Below, piece by piece: positions 8,834 to 17,556 of a stretch of DNA of 64,000 nucleotides. A model generated the notes under the pieces. The model searched no databases, was not told the origin of the DNA, and saw only the letters and a program-made list of their open reading frames with translations. Every line of letters begins with the position of its first letter. Within the stretch, counting starts at the first letter, position 1. The stretch spans positions 1 through 64,000 of the forward strand of contig NZ_JAYGHP010000005.1 in assembly GCF_034932065.1 (NCBI RefSeq). Reading direction: 5' to 3'. Made by a program: the position numbers and the translations under genes. This DNA comes from Crocosphaera sp. UHCC 0190 (GTDB lineage: Bacteria; Cyanobacteriota; Cyanobacteriia; Cyanobacteriales; Microcystaceae).

Positions 8834-9403
8834 TTAAGTCCCATCGCCCTCTTCTTTGGCTGCCATTGCGCCGATGACTCGACCCAAGGAACTTGGCACT
8901 TCGTTAATACCCCGTCCCAAAGACGATGGAACCTCTTTGATGCCAACGGCCAGTTTGGTAGCGATCGCATTGATCGCGCCGGCCACTTGTCCCATGAGTT
9001 CCTCTTTCGAGGGTAAGTCAGCGATCGCTTTGACTTGGTCTTCATTGAGGGCTTGCCCTTGCATGACACCACCGCGAAATTCGGTTTTTTTGGTGTCTTT
9101 TTTAAAGGCTTGATAAGCCCTAACTGCGCTTCCCACGTCATCTTTGACTAAGACAAAGGCCGCTGACCCCTTCAAAAAGTTGGTCATGGGTTGCCAAGTC
9201 TCGTTTTCTGCCACCGCTTGCTGCATAAAGGTGTTTTTTGTCACCTTACACACAGATCCGGTGGGACGTAGGCGGTTCCGCAGATCGGTAATTTCCGCAA
9301 CGGATAGCCCTTGATAATCAATGACAAAGGCCAGTTGCGCGTCACTCAAGAGTTCCTTGAGATCGGCGATCACCGCTGCTTTATTTTCCCTGTTTCTCCC
9401 CAT
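8834..9403 (-). CDS. rplJ: 50S ribosomal protein L10
   Basis: 189 residues. The N-terminal domain (MGRNRENKAAVIADLKELL, FVIDYQGLSVAEITDLRNRLR) binds 23S rRNA, and the C-terminal helix holds the L7/L12 dimers. A strong AGGAGG-type ribosome binding site (AAGGAGGTGAG) lies just upstream of the ATG. The 295-base gap before it holds the L10 leader structure, through which the L10-L12 complex is known in many bacteria to repress its own operon. Confidence 0.98.
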   Translation of the reverse strand: MGRNRENKAAVIADLKELLSDAQLAFVIDYQGLSVAEITDLRNRLRPTGSVCKVTKNTFMQQAVAENETWQPMTNFLKGSAAFVLVKDDVGSAVRAYQAFKKDTKKTEFRGGVMQGQALNEDQVKAIADLPSKEELMGQVAGAINAIATKLAVGIKEVPSSLGRGINEVPSSLGRVIGAMAAKEEGDGT

Positions 9404-9419
9404 TCTGCTCTCACCTCCT

Positions 9420-9600
9420 TGTTTTGTGGGAAAGTTTATCGATGGACAAAAAATAAACCCCTAGCTTGATGCCGGGGCCGAAGTCGAATCACATCCCAGA
9501 AAAAAGAGCTTTTGTCTCCCTTTATTTCTGGTGTGTTTTCTGTCTTCAGGCTTCAACCTCGGCAGGATATTAAGCTGTTTGCTCCTGCTGTCTTCGGTAT
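9420..9600 (-). promoter_or_regulatory. Ribosomal L10 leader (autoregulatory mRNA structure) with attenuator-like hairpin
   Basis: On the minus strand, AGACAGCAGG (from 9593 to 9584) pairs with CCTGCCGAGG (9566 to 9557). This is the hallmark of the bacterial L10 leader, which binds the L10(L12)4 complex. Downstream, 9531-9496 forms a hairpin: CCAGA...TCTGG enclosing AAAGGGAG...CTCTTTTT with a six-T stretch. The second hairpin looks like an intrinsic attenuator. That the two structures compete is inference. Confidence 0.8.
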
Positions 9601-9650
9601 AACCAAAGTTCAGTTTTTAGTTGTTTTAGGGGTTTATTTTACAGTTACCC

Positions 9651-9678
9651 GTAGGGGCGAAGGGCCCTTCGACCCTAC
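9651..9678. repeat. GTAGGGGCGAA-type palindrome
   Basis: GTAGGGGCGAAGGG followed by CCCTTCGACCCTAC, with one mismatched pair. It lies between rplA and the L10 leader and is closely related to 39114-39139. Confidence 0.75.
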
Positions 9679-9698
9679 ATAAGTTACTTATTTTATCC

Positions 9699-10415
9699 TT
9701 ATGCCTCTTCTAGTTTTAGATCTCGTAAGGCACTAATGTCAACCTGGATCGATGGCCCCATGGAAGCCGCCACAAAAATGCTCCGCCAGTAGCGACCTTT
9801 CGCCCCAGAAGGACGGTTGCGGTCAATGGTTTCCTGTAAGGCTTTAAGATTAGCCAACAAGTCTTCCGGGGCAAATGAGGCCTTTCCAAACATAACATGA
9901 ACAATCCCTGTGCGGTCAGCCCGAAATTCTAATTTTCCGGCTTTAAATTCGGCGATCGCATTGCTAAGATCAGCCGTTACGGTTCCCCCTTTGGGTGAGG
10001 GCATCAAGCCCCGTGGCCCTAATAAACGCCCTAATTTAGCGACTTTCGGCATCATATCAGGGGTGGCAATTAAGACCTCAAAATCCATCATGCCCTGTAA
10101 AATTTCGTCGATCAGTTCTTCTGATCCTACTACATCTGCTCCCGCATTGCTGGCTTCTTGCACTTTTTCCCCTCTAGCAATAACGGCGACTCTCACTTCT
10201 TGCCCGGTTCCTTTGGGTAAGGAAACCGTTGTCCGCAGTTGTTGGTCAGTATATTTGGGATCAATTCCTAAGCGAATATGGGCTTCGGCTGATTCATCAA
10301 ACTTGGCGGTGGCCGTTTCTTTGAGGAGTTTTAAGGCTTCTAACGGCTCATAAACTTGGTTTTGATCAATTTTGGATAAGGCTTCTTTTATCCGTTTTGA
10401 GAGTTTTTTGGGCAT
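9699..10415 (-). CDS. rplA: 50S ribosomal protein L1
   Basis: 238 residues, normal length. The conserved L1 signature around [19 protein letters not shown] is intact, as are N-terminal [12 protein letters not shown] and the C-terminal PSGAKGRYW segment. It binds 23S rRNA at the L1 stalk. It is 61 bases downstream of rplK. An AGGAGG-type ribosome binding site (CTAGGAGGATAG) precedes the ATG. Confidence 0.98.
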   Translation of the reverse strand: MPKKLSKRIKEALSKIDQNQVYEPLEALKLLKETATAKFDESAEAHIRLGIDPKYTDQQLRTTVSLPKGTGQEVRVAVIARGEKVQEASNAGADVVGSEELIDEILQGMMDFEVLIATPDMMPKVAKLGRLLGPRGLMPSPKGGTVTADLSNAIAEFKAGKLEFRADRTGIVHVMFGKASFAPEDLLANLKALQETIDRNRPSGAKGRYWRSIFVAASMGPSIQVDISALRDLKLEEA

Positions 10416-10476
10416 TCTATCCTCCTAGGGTGCTAACGAAGCAAGGCTTCTCCCCATAATTACTGATTAAGATTGA

Positions 10477-10902
10477 TTAGTCTTTGATGGTAATGCCCAT
10501 GTTACGGGCTGTCCCTTCAACAATGTTCATGGCCGCGTCAATGTCGTTGGCATTGAGATCGGGCATTTTCGTTTGGGCAATTTCTTTAAGTTGATCGCGG
10601 GTAATGCTGCCCACTTTGGTTTTGTTGGGTTCATTCGAGCCTCTTTCTACCCCGGCAGCTTTCCGAATTAAAACAGAAGCGGGGGGAGTTTTGAGGACAA
10701 AAGTGAAGCTACGGTCTTCATAGACTGAAATCTCCACAGGAATGATCATTCCCGCTTGGTCGGCGGTTTTGCCGTTATATTCTTTGCAAAACGCCATGAT
10801 ATTGACCCCATGTTGACCCAAGGCGGGCCCAACGGGGGGGGCAGGGTTGGCCTTTCCCGCAGGAAGGGCAAGTTTAATCAAGGCAACCACTTTTTTGGCC
10901 AT
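10477..10902 (-). CDS. rplK: 50S ribosomal protein L11
   Basis: 141 residues. [36 protein letters not shown] is the standard N-terminal domain that contacts release factor and RelA, and the C-terminal part ([24 protein letters not shown]) is the rRNA-binding helix bundle. It starts 6 bases after nusG ends, so the two are tightly coupled. Confidence 0.98.
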   Translation of the reverse strand: MAKKVVALIKLALPAGKANPAPPVGPALGQHGVNIMAFCKEYNGKTADQAGMIIPVEISVYEDRSFTFVLKTPPASVLIRKAAGVERGSNEPNKTKVGSITRDQLKEIAQTKMPDLNANDIDAAMNIVEGTARNMGITIKD

Positions 10903-10908
10903 CGCTAA

Positions 10909-11532
10909 TTAATTTTGTTTCTCAATTTGATTAAATTCCAGTTCGACTGGGGTGTCTCGCCCAAAAATTGAGAGTAAAGCTCGCAATTTGTTCCTCTCTG
11001 GGCTTACTTCTACCACTTCTCCTTCAAATTCTTTGAAGGGGCCCGACAGAACCAGAATTTTGTCGCCGATTTCCATATCAATCTTGACGACGGGTTCTTG
11101 AATCTCGGCTTGTTTAAAGATTCGCTCCACTTCTGAGGGACTCAGGGGAACTGGCCTCACATGACCTCTGCCTCTGCCGTATCGCCGTTTTTGTTCAGCC
11201 CCCACAAAGTTAATCACATTCGGGGTGTTTTTCACGACTTGCCAGGCTTCATCGTCCATGATCATCTTCACCAAGACGTAACCAGGGAAGACTTTTTCTT
11301 CACCGTGCTGACGGGCGCCATCTTTACGGACTTTGATGGTGGGGGTTTTGGGAATTTGAACCTGAAAGATGCGGTTGGCCACATCTAGGGTGTGAATTCG
11401 TTGTTCTAAGTTGGTTTTAACCCGCTTTTCACAACCAGAGGCCACCTGAACAGCATACCAGCGAGGGACTGATTTCTGTTCTTGTTGTTGTTGTTGTTCG
11501 AGTTCGAGTGATGGATCGTGAGCAAAACTCAT
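10909..11532 (-). CDS. nusG: Transcription termination/antitermination factor NusG
   Basis: 207 residues from the ATG at 11532-11530, which shares one base with the secE stop codon (TAATG); an upstream in-frame start would overlap secE by 24 bases and is less likely. An N-terminal Gln-rich extension (QQQQQEQK) precedes the NGN domain (RWYAVQVASGCEKRVKTNLEQR), then KVFPGYVLVKM and the KOW domain (GDKILVLSGPFKEFEGEVVEV). NusG links RNA polymerase to Rho or ribosomes. Confidence 0.97.
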   Translation of the reverse strand: MSFAHDPSLELEQQQQQEQKSVPRWYAVQVASGCEKRVKTNLEQRIHTLDVANRIFQVQIPKTPTIKVRKDGARQHGEEKVFPGYVLVKMIMDDEAWQVVKNTPNVINFVGAEQKRRYGRGRGHVRPVPLSPSEVERIFKQAEIQEPVVKIDMEIGDKILVLSGPFKEFEGEVVEVSPERNKLRALLSIFGRDTPVELEFNQIEKQN

Positions 11533-11768
11533 TAGAATACCTTCCCAGATCCCCAAGTAAAGAGGTTATCCACAAGATAAATAACGGTGGCGACTAAGCT
11601 TACCATGAGAATCACGGCGGCTGATTCGCTTAAAAGTTGTTGTCTAGAGGGCCAGACAACTTTGGCCAATTCTTCCTTAGTTTCACCAATTAGCTTGGTG
11701 ACTTTTGATTGGTTATTGGCTGGCTGCACATCGCTTTTATCTTTTTTGGTGCCTTCTTTTTTGACCAC
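11532..11768 (-). CDS. secE: Preprotein translocase subunit SecE
   Basis: 78 residues from the GTG at 11768, preceded six bases upstream by GGGGAGAG, a good ribosome binding site. The longer reading from a TTG at 11795 would put that site inside the gene. A charged Lys-rich N-terminus is followed by the SecE signature KEELAKVVWPSRQQLL and one transmembrane helix (AVILMVSLVATVIYLVDNLF). SecE stabilises SecY in the membrane. It overlaps nusG by one base. Confidence 0.95.
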   Translation of the reverse strand: MVKKEGTKKDKSDVQPANNQSKVTKLIGETKEELAKVVWPSRQQLLSESAAVILMVSLVATVIYLVDNLFTWGSGKVF

Positions 11769-11844
11769 GGTCGTTCTCTCCCCAACATAAAACAACGAGT
11801 TTTTTGTGACTGCGCCTGATTGGCCTCTAAATAACTAAGGTTAC

Positions 11845-11916
11845 GCGCCCTGGAGGACTTGAACCCCCGACATCAGGTTTTGGAGACCTGCGTTCTACCA
11901 ACTGAACTAAGAGCGC
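11845..11916 (-). tRNA. tRNA-Trp (anticodon CCA)
   Basis: 72 bases. Acceptor GCGCTCT pairs with AGGGCGC; the D arm is GTTCAGTTGGTAGAAC, the anticodon stem CAGGT/ACCTG with loop CTCCAAA (CCA), and the T arm has GGTTCAAGTCC. No encoded CCA end. It lies between rplS and secE, a common cyanobacterial arrangement. Confidence 0.97.
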
Positions 11917-12017
11917 ACTGCCTGAGCCATAACCAAGGGCTATGCTCTAAACCTTTTTTATCATAGCGCAGTTTGACCCTAATTTGCTCGCTTTGTGTGC
12001 GCTGTTGTTAGGGTATT

Positions 12018-12380
12018 TTATAAAGGACGATCAAATCGCTGACGAATTCGAGTGGCTTTACCGATGCGATCGCGTAAATAATACAGTTTCGCGCGGCGGA
12101 CTTTACCACGACGGATTATTTGAATATTCGCAATGCGCGGGGAATGTAAGAGAAATACTCTCTCGACTCCTACCCCTTGGAAGGTTTTCCTTACGGTAAC
12201 GGTTTCGTTAATTCCCCCATTCCGCATGGCAATGACGGTTCCTTCATAGGGTTGGATTCTTTCTTTCCCACCCTCTCGAATTCGCACACCGACTCGAATG
12301 GTATCACCGACGTGGATGGTCGGCAAATCCTTCTTGAGATGTTCGGCTTCTATCTCGTTGATAATTTGTTCGGCGTTCAT
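12018..12380 (-). CDS. rplS: 50S ribosomal protein L19
   Basis: 120 residues. Contains the L19 signature region ([70 protein letters not shown]). It sits at the 30S-50S interface. It heads the minus-strand cluster rplS-tRNA-Trp-secE-nusG-rplKAJL and is divergent from the sensor kinase gene, with 107 bases between. Confidence 0.98.
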   Translation of the reverse strand: MNAEQIINEIEAEHLKKDLPTIHVGDTIRVGVRIREGGKERIQPYEGTVIAMRNGGINETVTVRKTFQGVGVERVFLLHSPRIANIQIIRRGKVRRAKLYYLRDRIGKATRIRQRFDRPL

Positions 12381-12487
12381 GGCTTTGGCAAAAACTCACA
12401 ATTTCTTATCTTACCTCGTTTTTGTTTTAAGAGCAAGACCATTGAAGGTGTTACCCTAGACCTAACTCTTACTCTTTCAAGATTGAC

Positions 12488-14353
12488 ATGGCATTAGGGC
12501 AGTTGTCGTTTCGCCGTATTCTTTTGTCCCGCTTGCTTTTAGTTAGCGTTCCCGTCTTGCTGATGGGGGTTTATTTAACTTATCGTAAGGGCCGTTCGGC
12601 TTTTTTAGAAACTGCGCGGCAGAATTTAACGGAAAGTGCGATCCGCAAAGGGCAAAGTCTTAATGATTCGGTGGAAGCTCTCAAAGCGAATTTAGTAACA
12701 GCGAGTGATAGTCTGGTTCTGCGATCAGGTTCTCAACAGGATCAACAGAAGTTTCTGCAACAATTAACAACTACCCTTCCCCTAAAAATTCTTTGTCTTC
12801 AACTAAGGGATTTAAGGACTCAAAAATTGACGGTGAGTACCTGTCAAGATGCCCCGAAAAATGCTGTTAATGCTCAAACTTGGCCCCAACAAAGAACGGA
12901 ATTATTGACCCAACCTGATCAGATCTTAATTCAGATAGTTCCTCCTGCTCAAAATGTCTTTGAGGATTCACAAAATAGTCAATTAAAATTATTATTAGCG
13001 GCCCCTATTTACGATCAAAATAACCGATTATTCTACGAATTAGTGATTAAAGTGGCTCTTCTGAATAAAGAAAAGACTGTTCCTGGATCTTTAGAAGGCT
13101 ATCCTGTGGTCATCAATCAGTCGGGGACGATTTTAGCCCATCCCTTTCCTCAAAAGGTAGGACATAATATTCAACAAGAGGCAGATGCCGAACGTCTGAA
13201 TAGTTTAATTCGCAGTGCGCTCGCGGGAAGACAAGATTTTTTACATCTTTTTGCGTTAGAAAAGGATGGGGTAGAATTAGTAGCTGGTTATCGCTCTATT
13301 CCTTCACCAGTGACGGCAGAAAAAGGTCAAAAATGGATTGTTTTAGCGGTTACACCTTTAGACGATGCCTTAGCTCCTTTACAAGAAATTCAACGAGTTT
13401 TAATCTATCTAGTTTTAGCCTTAATAACAGCTACTTTTTTTGCCATTCTCTATATTGCTTGGGAGTTATCTCGTCCCGTGATCAAGTTACGAGATTATGC
13501 TTTAAATAAAGAACATCTCCATTCTAAAGATCCCATTCCTTTAAACTTCAAAATTCGAGAATTTGATCAATTAGCCGTGGCGATTCAAGACATGATTCAA
13601 AGGTTACAAACTTGGGGAGAAGAAATCGTTTCTTCTTGGCAAGAGGCCCAAAATGCTAACCGAATTAAGAGTGAATTTTTGGCCACTACTTCCCATGAGT
13701 TAAGAACACCTTTAAATGGCATTATTGGTTGTCTTCAAATTCTTAAGGATGGCTATTGTGATAGTCGTGAAGAAGAATTAGAATTTTTAGCTCAAGCGAA
13801 TGAAGCAGCTGTTCATTTACTCGGAATTATCAATGATGTTTTAGATATTGCCAAAATTGAATCAGGAAAACTCTCAGTAAAAATTGAACCTGTTAATCTT
13901 AATCAGTTATTAACCGAGGTTATCAATTTACAAAATGCCACCATTCAAACCAAAGGACTGAGATTGATTACTGATGATAATGCTCAGACAATTATGGTAA
14001 ATGCTGATCCAGCCAAACTGAAACAAGTCTTACTTAATGTTTTAGGCAATGCCATCAAATTTACGGCAAAAGGGACAATTACTATAACAACTGAAATTGT
14101 TAACCAAGATATCAATTTTAGACAAGTAAAAATCACCTTTAAAGACACAGGAATTGGCATTGATCCTAAAAAACAAGGAAAACTATTTCGACCGTTTATT
14201 ATGGCAGATAGTTCGACGACTCGTAAGTATGGAGGCACAGGCTTAGGGTTAGCAATTTCTCGCAATTTTATGATGTTAATGGGGGGAAATATTACTCTAT
14301 CTAGTGAAGGATTAGACCAAGGAACAACGGTAGAAATTTATTTGTCGTATTAA
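12488..14353 (+). CDS. Membrane sensor histidine kinase with periplasmic Cache-like domain
   Basis: 621 residues. Transmembrane helix 1 spans about 10-30. An extracytoplasmic region of about 270 residues (31-300, with AAPIYDQNNRLFYELVIKV, GYPVVINQSGTILAHP and GHNI) resembles a double Cache sensor. Helix 2 is about 303-326, then a HAMP-like linker. The dimerisation box is EFLATTSHELRTPLN with phospho-accepting His403. The ATPase domain has NVLGNAIKFT, DTGIGID and GGTGLGLAIS. There is no receiver domain and no response regulator next to it, so the partner and signal are unknown. It is divergent from rplS. Confidence 0.9.
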   Translation: MALGQLSFRRILLSRLLLVSVPVLLMGVYLTYRKGRSAFLETARQNLTESAIRKGQSLNDSVEALKANLVTASDSLVLRSGSQQDQQKFLQQLTTTLPLKILCLQLRDLRTQKLTVSTCQDAPKNAVNAQTWPQQRTELLTQPDQILIQIVPPAQNVFEDSQNSQLKLLLAAPIYDQNNRLFYELVIKVALLNKEKTVPGSLEGYPVVINQSGTILAHPFPQKVGHNIQQEADAERLNSLIRSALAGRQDFLHLFALEKDGVELVAGYRSIPSPVTAEKGQKWIVLAVTPLDDALAPLQEIQRVLIYLVLALITATFFAILYIAWELSRPVIKLRDYALNKEHLHSKDPIPLNFKIREFDQLAVAIQDMIQRLQTWGEEIVSSWQEAQNANRIKSEFLATTSHELRTPLNGIIGCLQILKDGYCDSREEELEFLAQANEAAVHLLGIINDVLDIAKIESGKLSVKIEPVNLNQLLTEVINLQNATIQTKGLRLITDDNAQTIMVNADPAKLKQVLLNVLGNAIKFTAKGTITITTEIVNQDINFRQVKITFKDTGIGIDPKKQGKLFRPFIMADSSTTRKYGGTGLGLAISRNFMMLMGGNITLSSEGLDQGTTVEIYLSY

Positions 14354-14390
14354 CTTTTTTTATTTTCAAAAAATACTTTATCTCTTATAA

Positions 14391-14558
14391 TTGGTTCTAC
14401 CGAACTTGCCATGTAAAATTCATCAATAAATACAGGCTAAAGCCTTATTCTCTAAGAACAAAGGCTGTCTATACAGCCTGATGCTAAGCCTGGGTTTTAA
14501 CCCTTCAGGGTTTAAGCTTATAATTTTTAATCATGTTACATTCTAGGTTCGGCAGAGC
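14391..14558. repeat. Fold-back element with imperfect terminal inverted repeats (MITE-like)
   Basis: The left end (TTCTACCGAACTTGCC...) and the right end read in reverse (CTCTGCCGAACCTAG...) match at about 20 of 29 positions. Inside are nested palindromes: AGGCT-AA-AGCCT (14434-14445), AGGCTGT/ACAGCCT (14462-14479) and GGGTTTTAACCC (14492-14503). It has no coding capacity and lies between the kinase and methylase genes. A non-autonomous transposon is plausible; no target duplication could be identified with confidence. Confidence 0.5.
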
Positions 14559-14618
14559 TTATAATCTAAAAACAGATTACACTCTGATTAAAATTGCAAT
14601 TGACAGACACATCATTCT

Positions 14619-16649
14619 ATGAAGAAAGATAACCAACTTCTAAAACAATTCAATGCTGGTCTTTTTGAGATGAGAGAGTTATTTCATGGTTCAGGAAGAC
14701 TGGAAGATTCAAATACGAAACTCGATGAAATTGTTAAATTGCTTTGTCTTGAAATAGCCTCTGTTCGTGATCCACAATCAAAAGTGCCGAGTTTACAAAC
14801 AATTCTCAATAATCATGATAGCAACAATGGGCTAATTGAGTCTTTAAACCATGCACTGCTTTTAGCCAGTCAAAGTTCAATTCTCATTAATTATGATGGT
14901 GATTCGCTTCTTGGCCAAAACCCTAAATTCAATATTGCAGAATCAGAGGAACCTTTAGCAAGAGCTTTAGGGCAGATAGTTTTAAGTTCATTTAATGGGT
15001 ATTTAAGAGGAAGCCACACAGCCGAGTCTTTTGAATTTTTAAACGAAGCATTTTGCCATTTTATTAGAGATAATTTTCGACAAAATATTGAAGATGCACA
15101 ATATATGACTCCTCCAGAAGTCGTTAATTTTATGGTTGATATTGGAATTAACGACATCAAAAATAAAAAATTTACAGCATTAAACCCCCCCGTTATTTGT
15201 GATCCATCCTGTGGTGTGGGATCATTCTTGGCTCAATTTTATCGTAATTGGGTGTTGGGCGAGAGTAAAGAGATAAAGCCGATTTTATTGGGACAGGATA
15301 AAGTTGATAGGATGGCACGTTTAAGCCTTTTGAATCTTGCACTTTTTGGCATAACAGACGCAAAGATCTATCGAGGCAATTCATTATTAAGAGGTTCTCC
15401 TTTAGATTCATACCGTGAAAAATGTGATTTGATTCTGACTAATCCACCTTTTGGCGCAAGGTTTAGTTTGTCTGATGTATCCCTTCATAGTTATGATTTT
15501 TTTACTTTTCTTCATAATTATATTCAGAGTCACGGGGGAGATATTGACTCAGAATTGCTTTTTCTTGATAGATACATAAGCCTTCTTAAACCTGGTGGTT
15601 TGTTATTAGCTGTGTTACCTGATTCTGTGATTTCTTCCGGTGGTTTACCTGATTATTTGCGTGACCAAATTCATAACCAACTAACCATAAGATCGATGAC
15701 AGAGTTGCCATCGGTTACATTTGCTCAAGCTGGTACAAGAACAAAAACTTGTATTTTAGAAATTGAGAAAAAGCATCCTACTAAACACAATATAGTATTT
15801 ATGAGCAAAGTATTAAGTCTTGGTTATGAAGTATCATCCAAAAAAGGTGTGCCATATAAAAAGTCAGAAGGTGAAAATGATCTGGCAACTTTAGTGCAGG
15901 TTGTTTGTGATGAAAACAATTCTAGAGAAACTTTTTCAAACTTAGAAGTCATCTCTATCAAACCTTCCTGTGTTACGGTTTCTCAAGAGACAATTACGGA
16001 AAAAGGCTGGACTCCTTCCCATTATTCTTCCGAACGTTTATCAACGCTTCAAATAATTGAAAATTTAGCTAATACAGAAGATTATGAAATTCTACCACTC
16101 AATTCTTTAGTCATTATTCCGAGTAAAAAAAAACTAGCATTTCCTATCAACAAAGAACAGAAATGTATTAGTGTTCTTCATTTAGGGGCTTTTGGTTCTT
16201 TAAATGTCAGGGAACTACTGGAATATGAACCAAAAACCCCTGGAAAACCTTGCCAATCAGGAGATATTCTCTTTTCAAAGATCAATCCAAGAATACCTAG
16301 AGCATTAGTCGTACCAAATCTGCCCTTTGACCTAAAATGTTCATCTGAATTTGAAGTGATGCGACCAAAGGAGGGTTATAGCTCCCATGAGATTATGTTA
16401 TTGCTTTTGTCTGAATATGCACAAAAACAAATTCAATCATTAACGTCTGGAACATCGTCATCACATAATAGAATTAAAACAAAAGAATTGATGTCAATTA
16501 AGTTGATAATTCCTAAATTAAGCTCACCAAAACGAAAGAAATATGATGAATTAATAAAAGCTTTTACAAGTGCCAACCTTCAGTTAAATGAGGCCAACAC
16601 CATACTTCAAGAGGTATGGAAATCGATGAATACTTTATCTATCTTTTAA
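14619..16649 (+). CDS. N6-adenine DNA methylase fused to a type I specificity-like domain
   Basis: 676 residues. An N-terminal helical region (1-150) leads into the methylase core: YMTPPEVVNFMV, motif I DPSCGVGSF (195-203), the GQDKV segment (225-229) and motif IV NPPF (275-278), as in HsdM-type gamma N6-adenine enzymes. From about residue 440 the sequence resembles an HsdS target-recognition domain (GDILFSKINPRIPRALVV; SGTSSSHNRIKTKELMSIKLIIPKL; a final helix). This is a single-chain M+S layout, but no nuclease motif or HsdR gene is near. It could be an orphan methylase or a restriction remnant. Recognition sequence unknown. Confidence 0.8.
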   Translation: MKKDNQLLKQFNAGLFEMRELFHGSGRLEDSNTKLDEIVKLLCLEIASVRDPQSKVPSLQTILNNHDSNNGLIESLNHALLLASQSSILINYDGDSLLGQNPKFNIAESEEPLARALGQIVLSSFNGYLRGSHTAESFEFLNEAFCHFIRDNFRQNIEDAQYMTPPEVVNFMVDIGINDIKNKKFTALNPPVICDPSCGVGSFLAQFYRNWVLGESKEIKPILLGQDKVDRMARLSLLNLALFGITDAKIYRGNSLLRGSPLDSYREKCDLILTNPPFGARFSLSDVSLHSYDFFTFLHNYIQSHGGDIDSELLFLDRYISLLKPGGLLLAVLPDSVISSGGLPDYLRDQIHNQLTIRSMTELPSVTFAQAGTRTKTCILEIEKKHPTKHNIVFMSKVLSLGYEVSSKKGVPYKKSEGENDLATLVQVVCDENNSRETFSNLEVISIKPSCVTVSQETITEKGWTPSHYSSERLSTLQIIENLANTEDYEILPLNSLVIIPSKKKLAFPINKEQKCISVLHLGAFGSLNVRELLEYEPKTPGKPCQSGDILFSKINPRIPRALVVPNLPFDLKCSSEFEVMRPKEGYSSHEIMLLLLSEYAQKQIQSLTSGTSSSHNRIKTKELMSIKLIIPKLSSPKRKKYDELIKAFTSANLQLNEANTILQEVWKSMNTLSIF

Positions 16650-16957
16650 CCATCAGAAACTTTACAGCTACCACGGTTCAGGATGTCCCCATTAAAAACT
16701 GTAAGTTCATATTTATCAACTATTATACGAGCTTCAAAGAGAAGGGGATATTCGAGATTTCCACAATTATTTGTAAATACATTATGGTCGAGATTACGGG
16801 GTGGGTGTAACTGAAAATTATCGCTTTTAATAATTCCTTTTTTTCGTCGTTCGTACCAGTCCCTTGCTATACGACGAAATTCTGTATCATACGGGGTTCT
16901 TACTACCCAGATTCGACAACGCTTTTGCTTAGTAGTCTCCGTTATTTGCAGATTCAT
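16646..16957 (-). CDS. Small unknown protein, convergent with the methylase
   Basis: 103 residues from the ATG at 16957; a longer reading to 16999 would start inside a palindromic repeat. The sequence is rich in charged and aromatic residues (CRIWVVRTPYDTEFRRIARDWYERRKKG, HPPRNLDHN, NCGNLEYPLLFEARIIVDKYE) with balanced protein-like composition, which suggests a real gene. I do not recognise the family. It overlaps the 3' end of the methylase by 4 bases and could be a truncated remnant. Confidence 0.45.
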   Translation of the reverse strand: MNLQITETTKQKRCRIWVVRTPYDTEFRRIARDWYERRKKGIIKSDNFQLHPPRNLDHNVFTNNCGNLEYPLLFEARIIVDKYELTVFNGDILNRGSCKVSDG

Positions 16958-16992
16958 TTGGGAAGATAAATGAGAGGGAACACAAATGGGTG

Positions 16993-17014
16993 GGGGCATA
17001 ATATATTATGCCCC
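16993..17014. repeat. 22-bp perfect palindrome
   Basis: GGGGCATAATA followed directly by TATTATGCCCC, then TACG. It is the same core type (CATAATA/TATTATG) as 22131-22151 and 22978-23000 and lies between two minus-strand genes. Confidence 0.75.
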
Positions 17015-17048
17015 TACGAACGACTAAAGATTAGATTCACCAGATTTT

Positions 17049-17549
17049 CTAATTAATCTCCTCTCCAAGACAGGCCCCTCCACCAAAAACCAAATACCGA
17101 TGAATCGATTCAGAATTGATTGAATTTCCCTGGGTTTTTGCCAGGAATGTTCTCCCTTCAAGATATTCATCTACTGTTGTTTCTTGCCCGTAAACCTCAA
17201 ATTCAACTACCTTGTTTGCGCCTGAATAACAACTAAGTTCATTGGTCAAATCTAACTTTTTTTTTGTAGCAACTATTCCTTGATCAATAATACATAATCC
17301 ACCGGAAAAATTAAAGCGATGCTCTCCTTTTTTATCCATAACTTTCACCTCATGAGCAAATTTATACTCGTCAGCAAATGGGCCTTCTAAAACAGTTTTG
17401 CGGATGATTTCTTGACCTCCAGAAAAACAAACTAGGATCGCAGAAGTAGCTGTATCTGGGTTGACTTGTTTCGCAACAGCTACGGGCTGAATCCAAAAAG
17501 ATAACGTAACAACCAGAGAAATCAAAAGCCAAGGTAAAATCTTCAACAT
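17049..17549 (-). CDS. Secreted protein of unknown function
   Basis: 166 residues from the ATG at 17549, which has AGGAG five bases upstream. A signal peptide is clear: MLKILPWLLISLVVTLSFW followed by VAVAKQ, so the protein is exported to the periplasm or outside. The mature part has four Cys (CFSGGQ, GGLCII, LSCYSG, GACLGEE) that could form disulfides, and several glycine turns. I do not recognise the family. The gene begins 7 bases after the dehydrogenase gene ends and is probably co-transcribed with it. Confidence 0.75.
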   Translation of the reverse strand: MLKILPWLLISLVVTLSFWIQPVAVAKQVNPDTATSAILVCFSGGQEIIRKTVLEGPFADEYKFAHEVKVMDKKGEHRFNFSGGLCIIDQGIVATKKKLDLTNELSCYSGANKVVEFEVYGQETTVDEYLEGRTFLAKTQGNSINSESIHRYLVFGGGACLGEEIN

Positions 17550-17556
17550 CTTGCTC

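Noticed and set aside
11984-12497. Plus-strand reading frames over rplS
   Set aside because: Mirror-frame shadows of the rplS gene and its leader.
16616-16810. Plus-strand 64-residue reading frame after the methylase
   Set aside because: It lacks family features and runs opposite to a more protein-like minus-strand gene.
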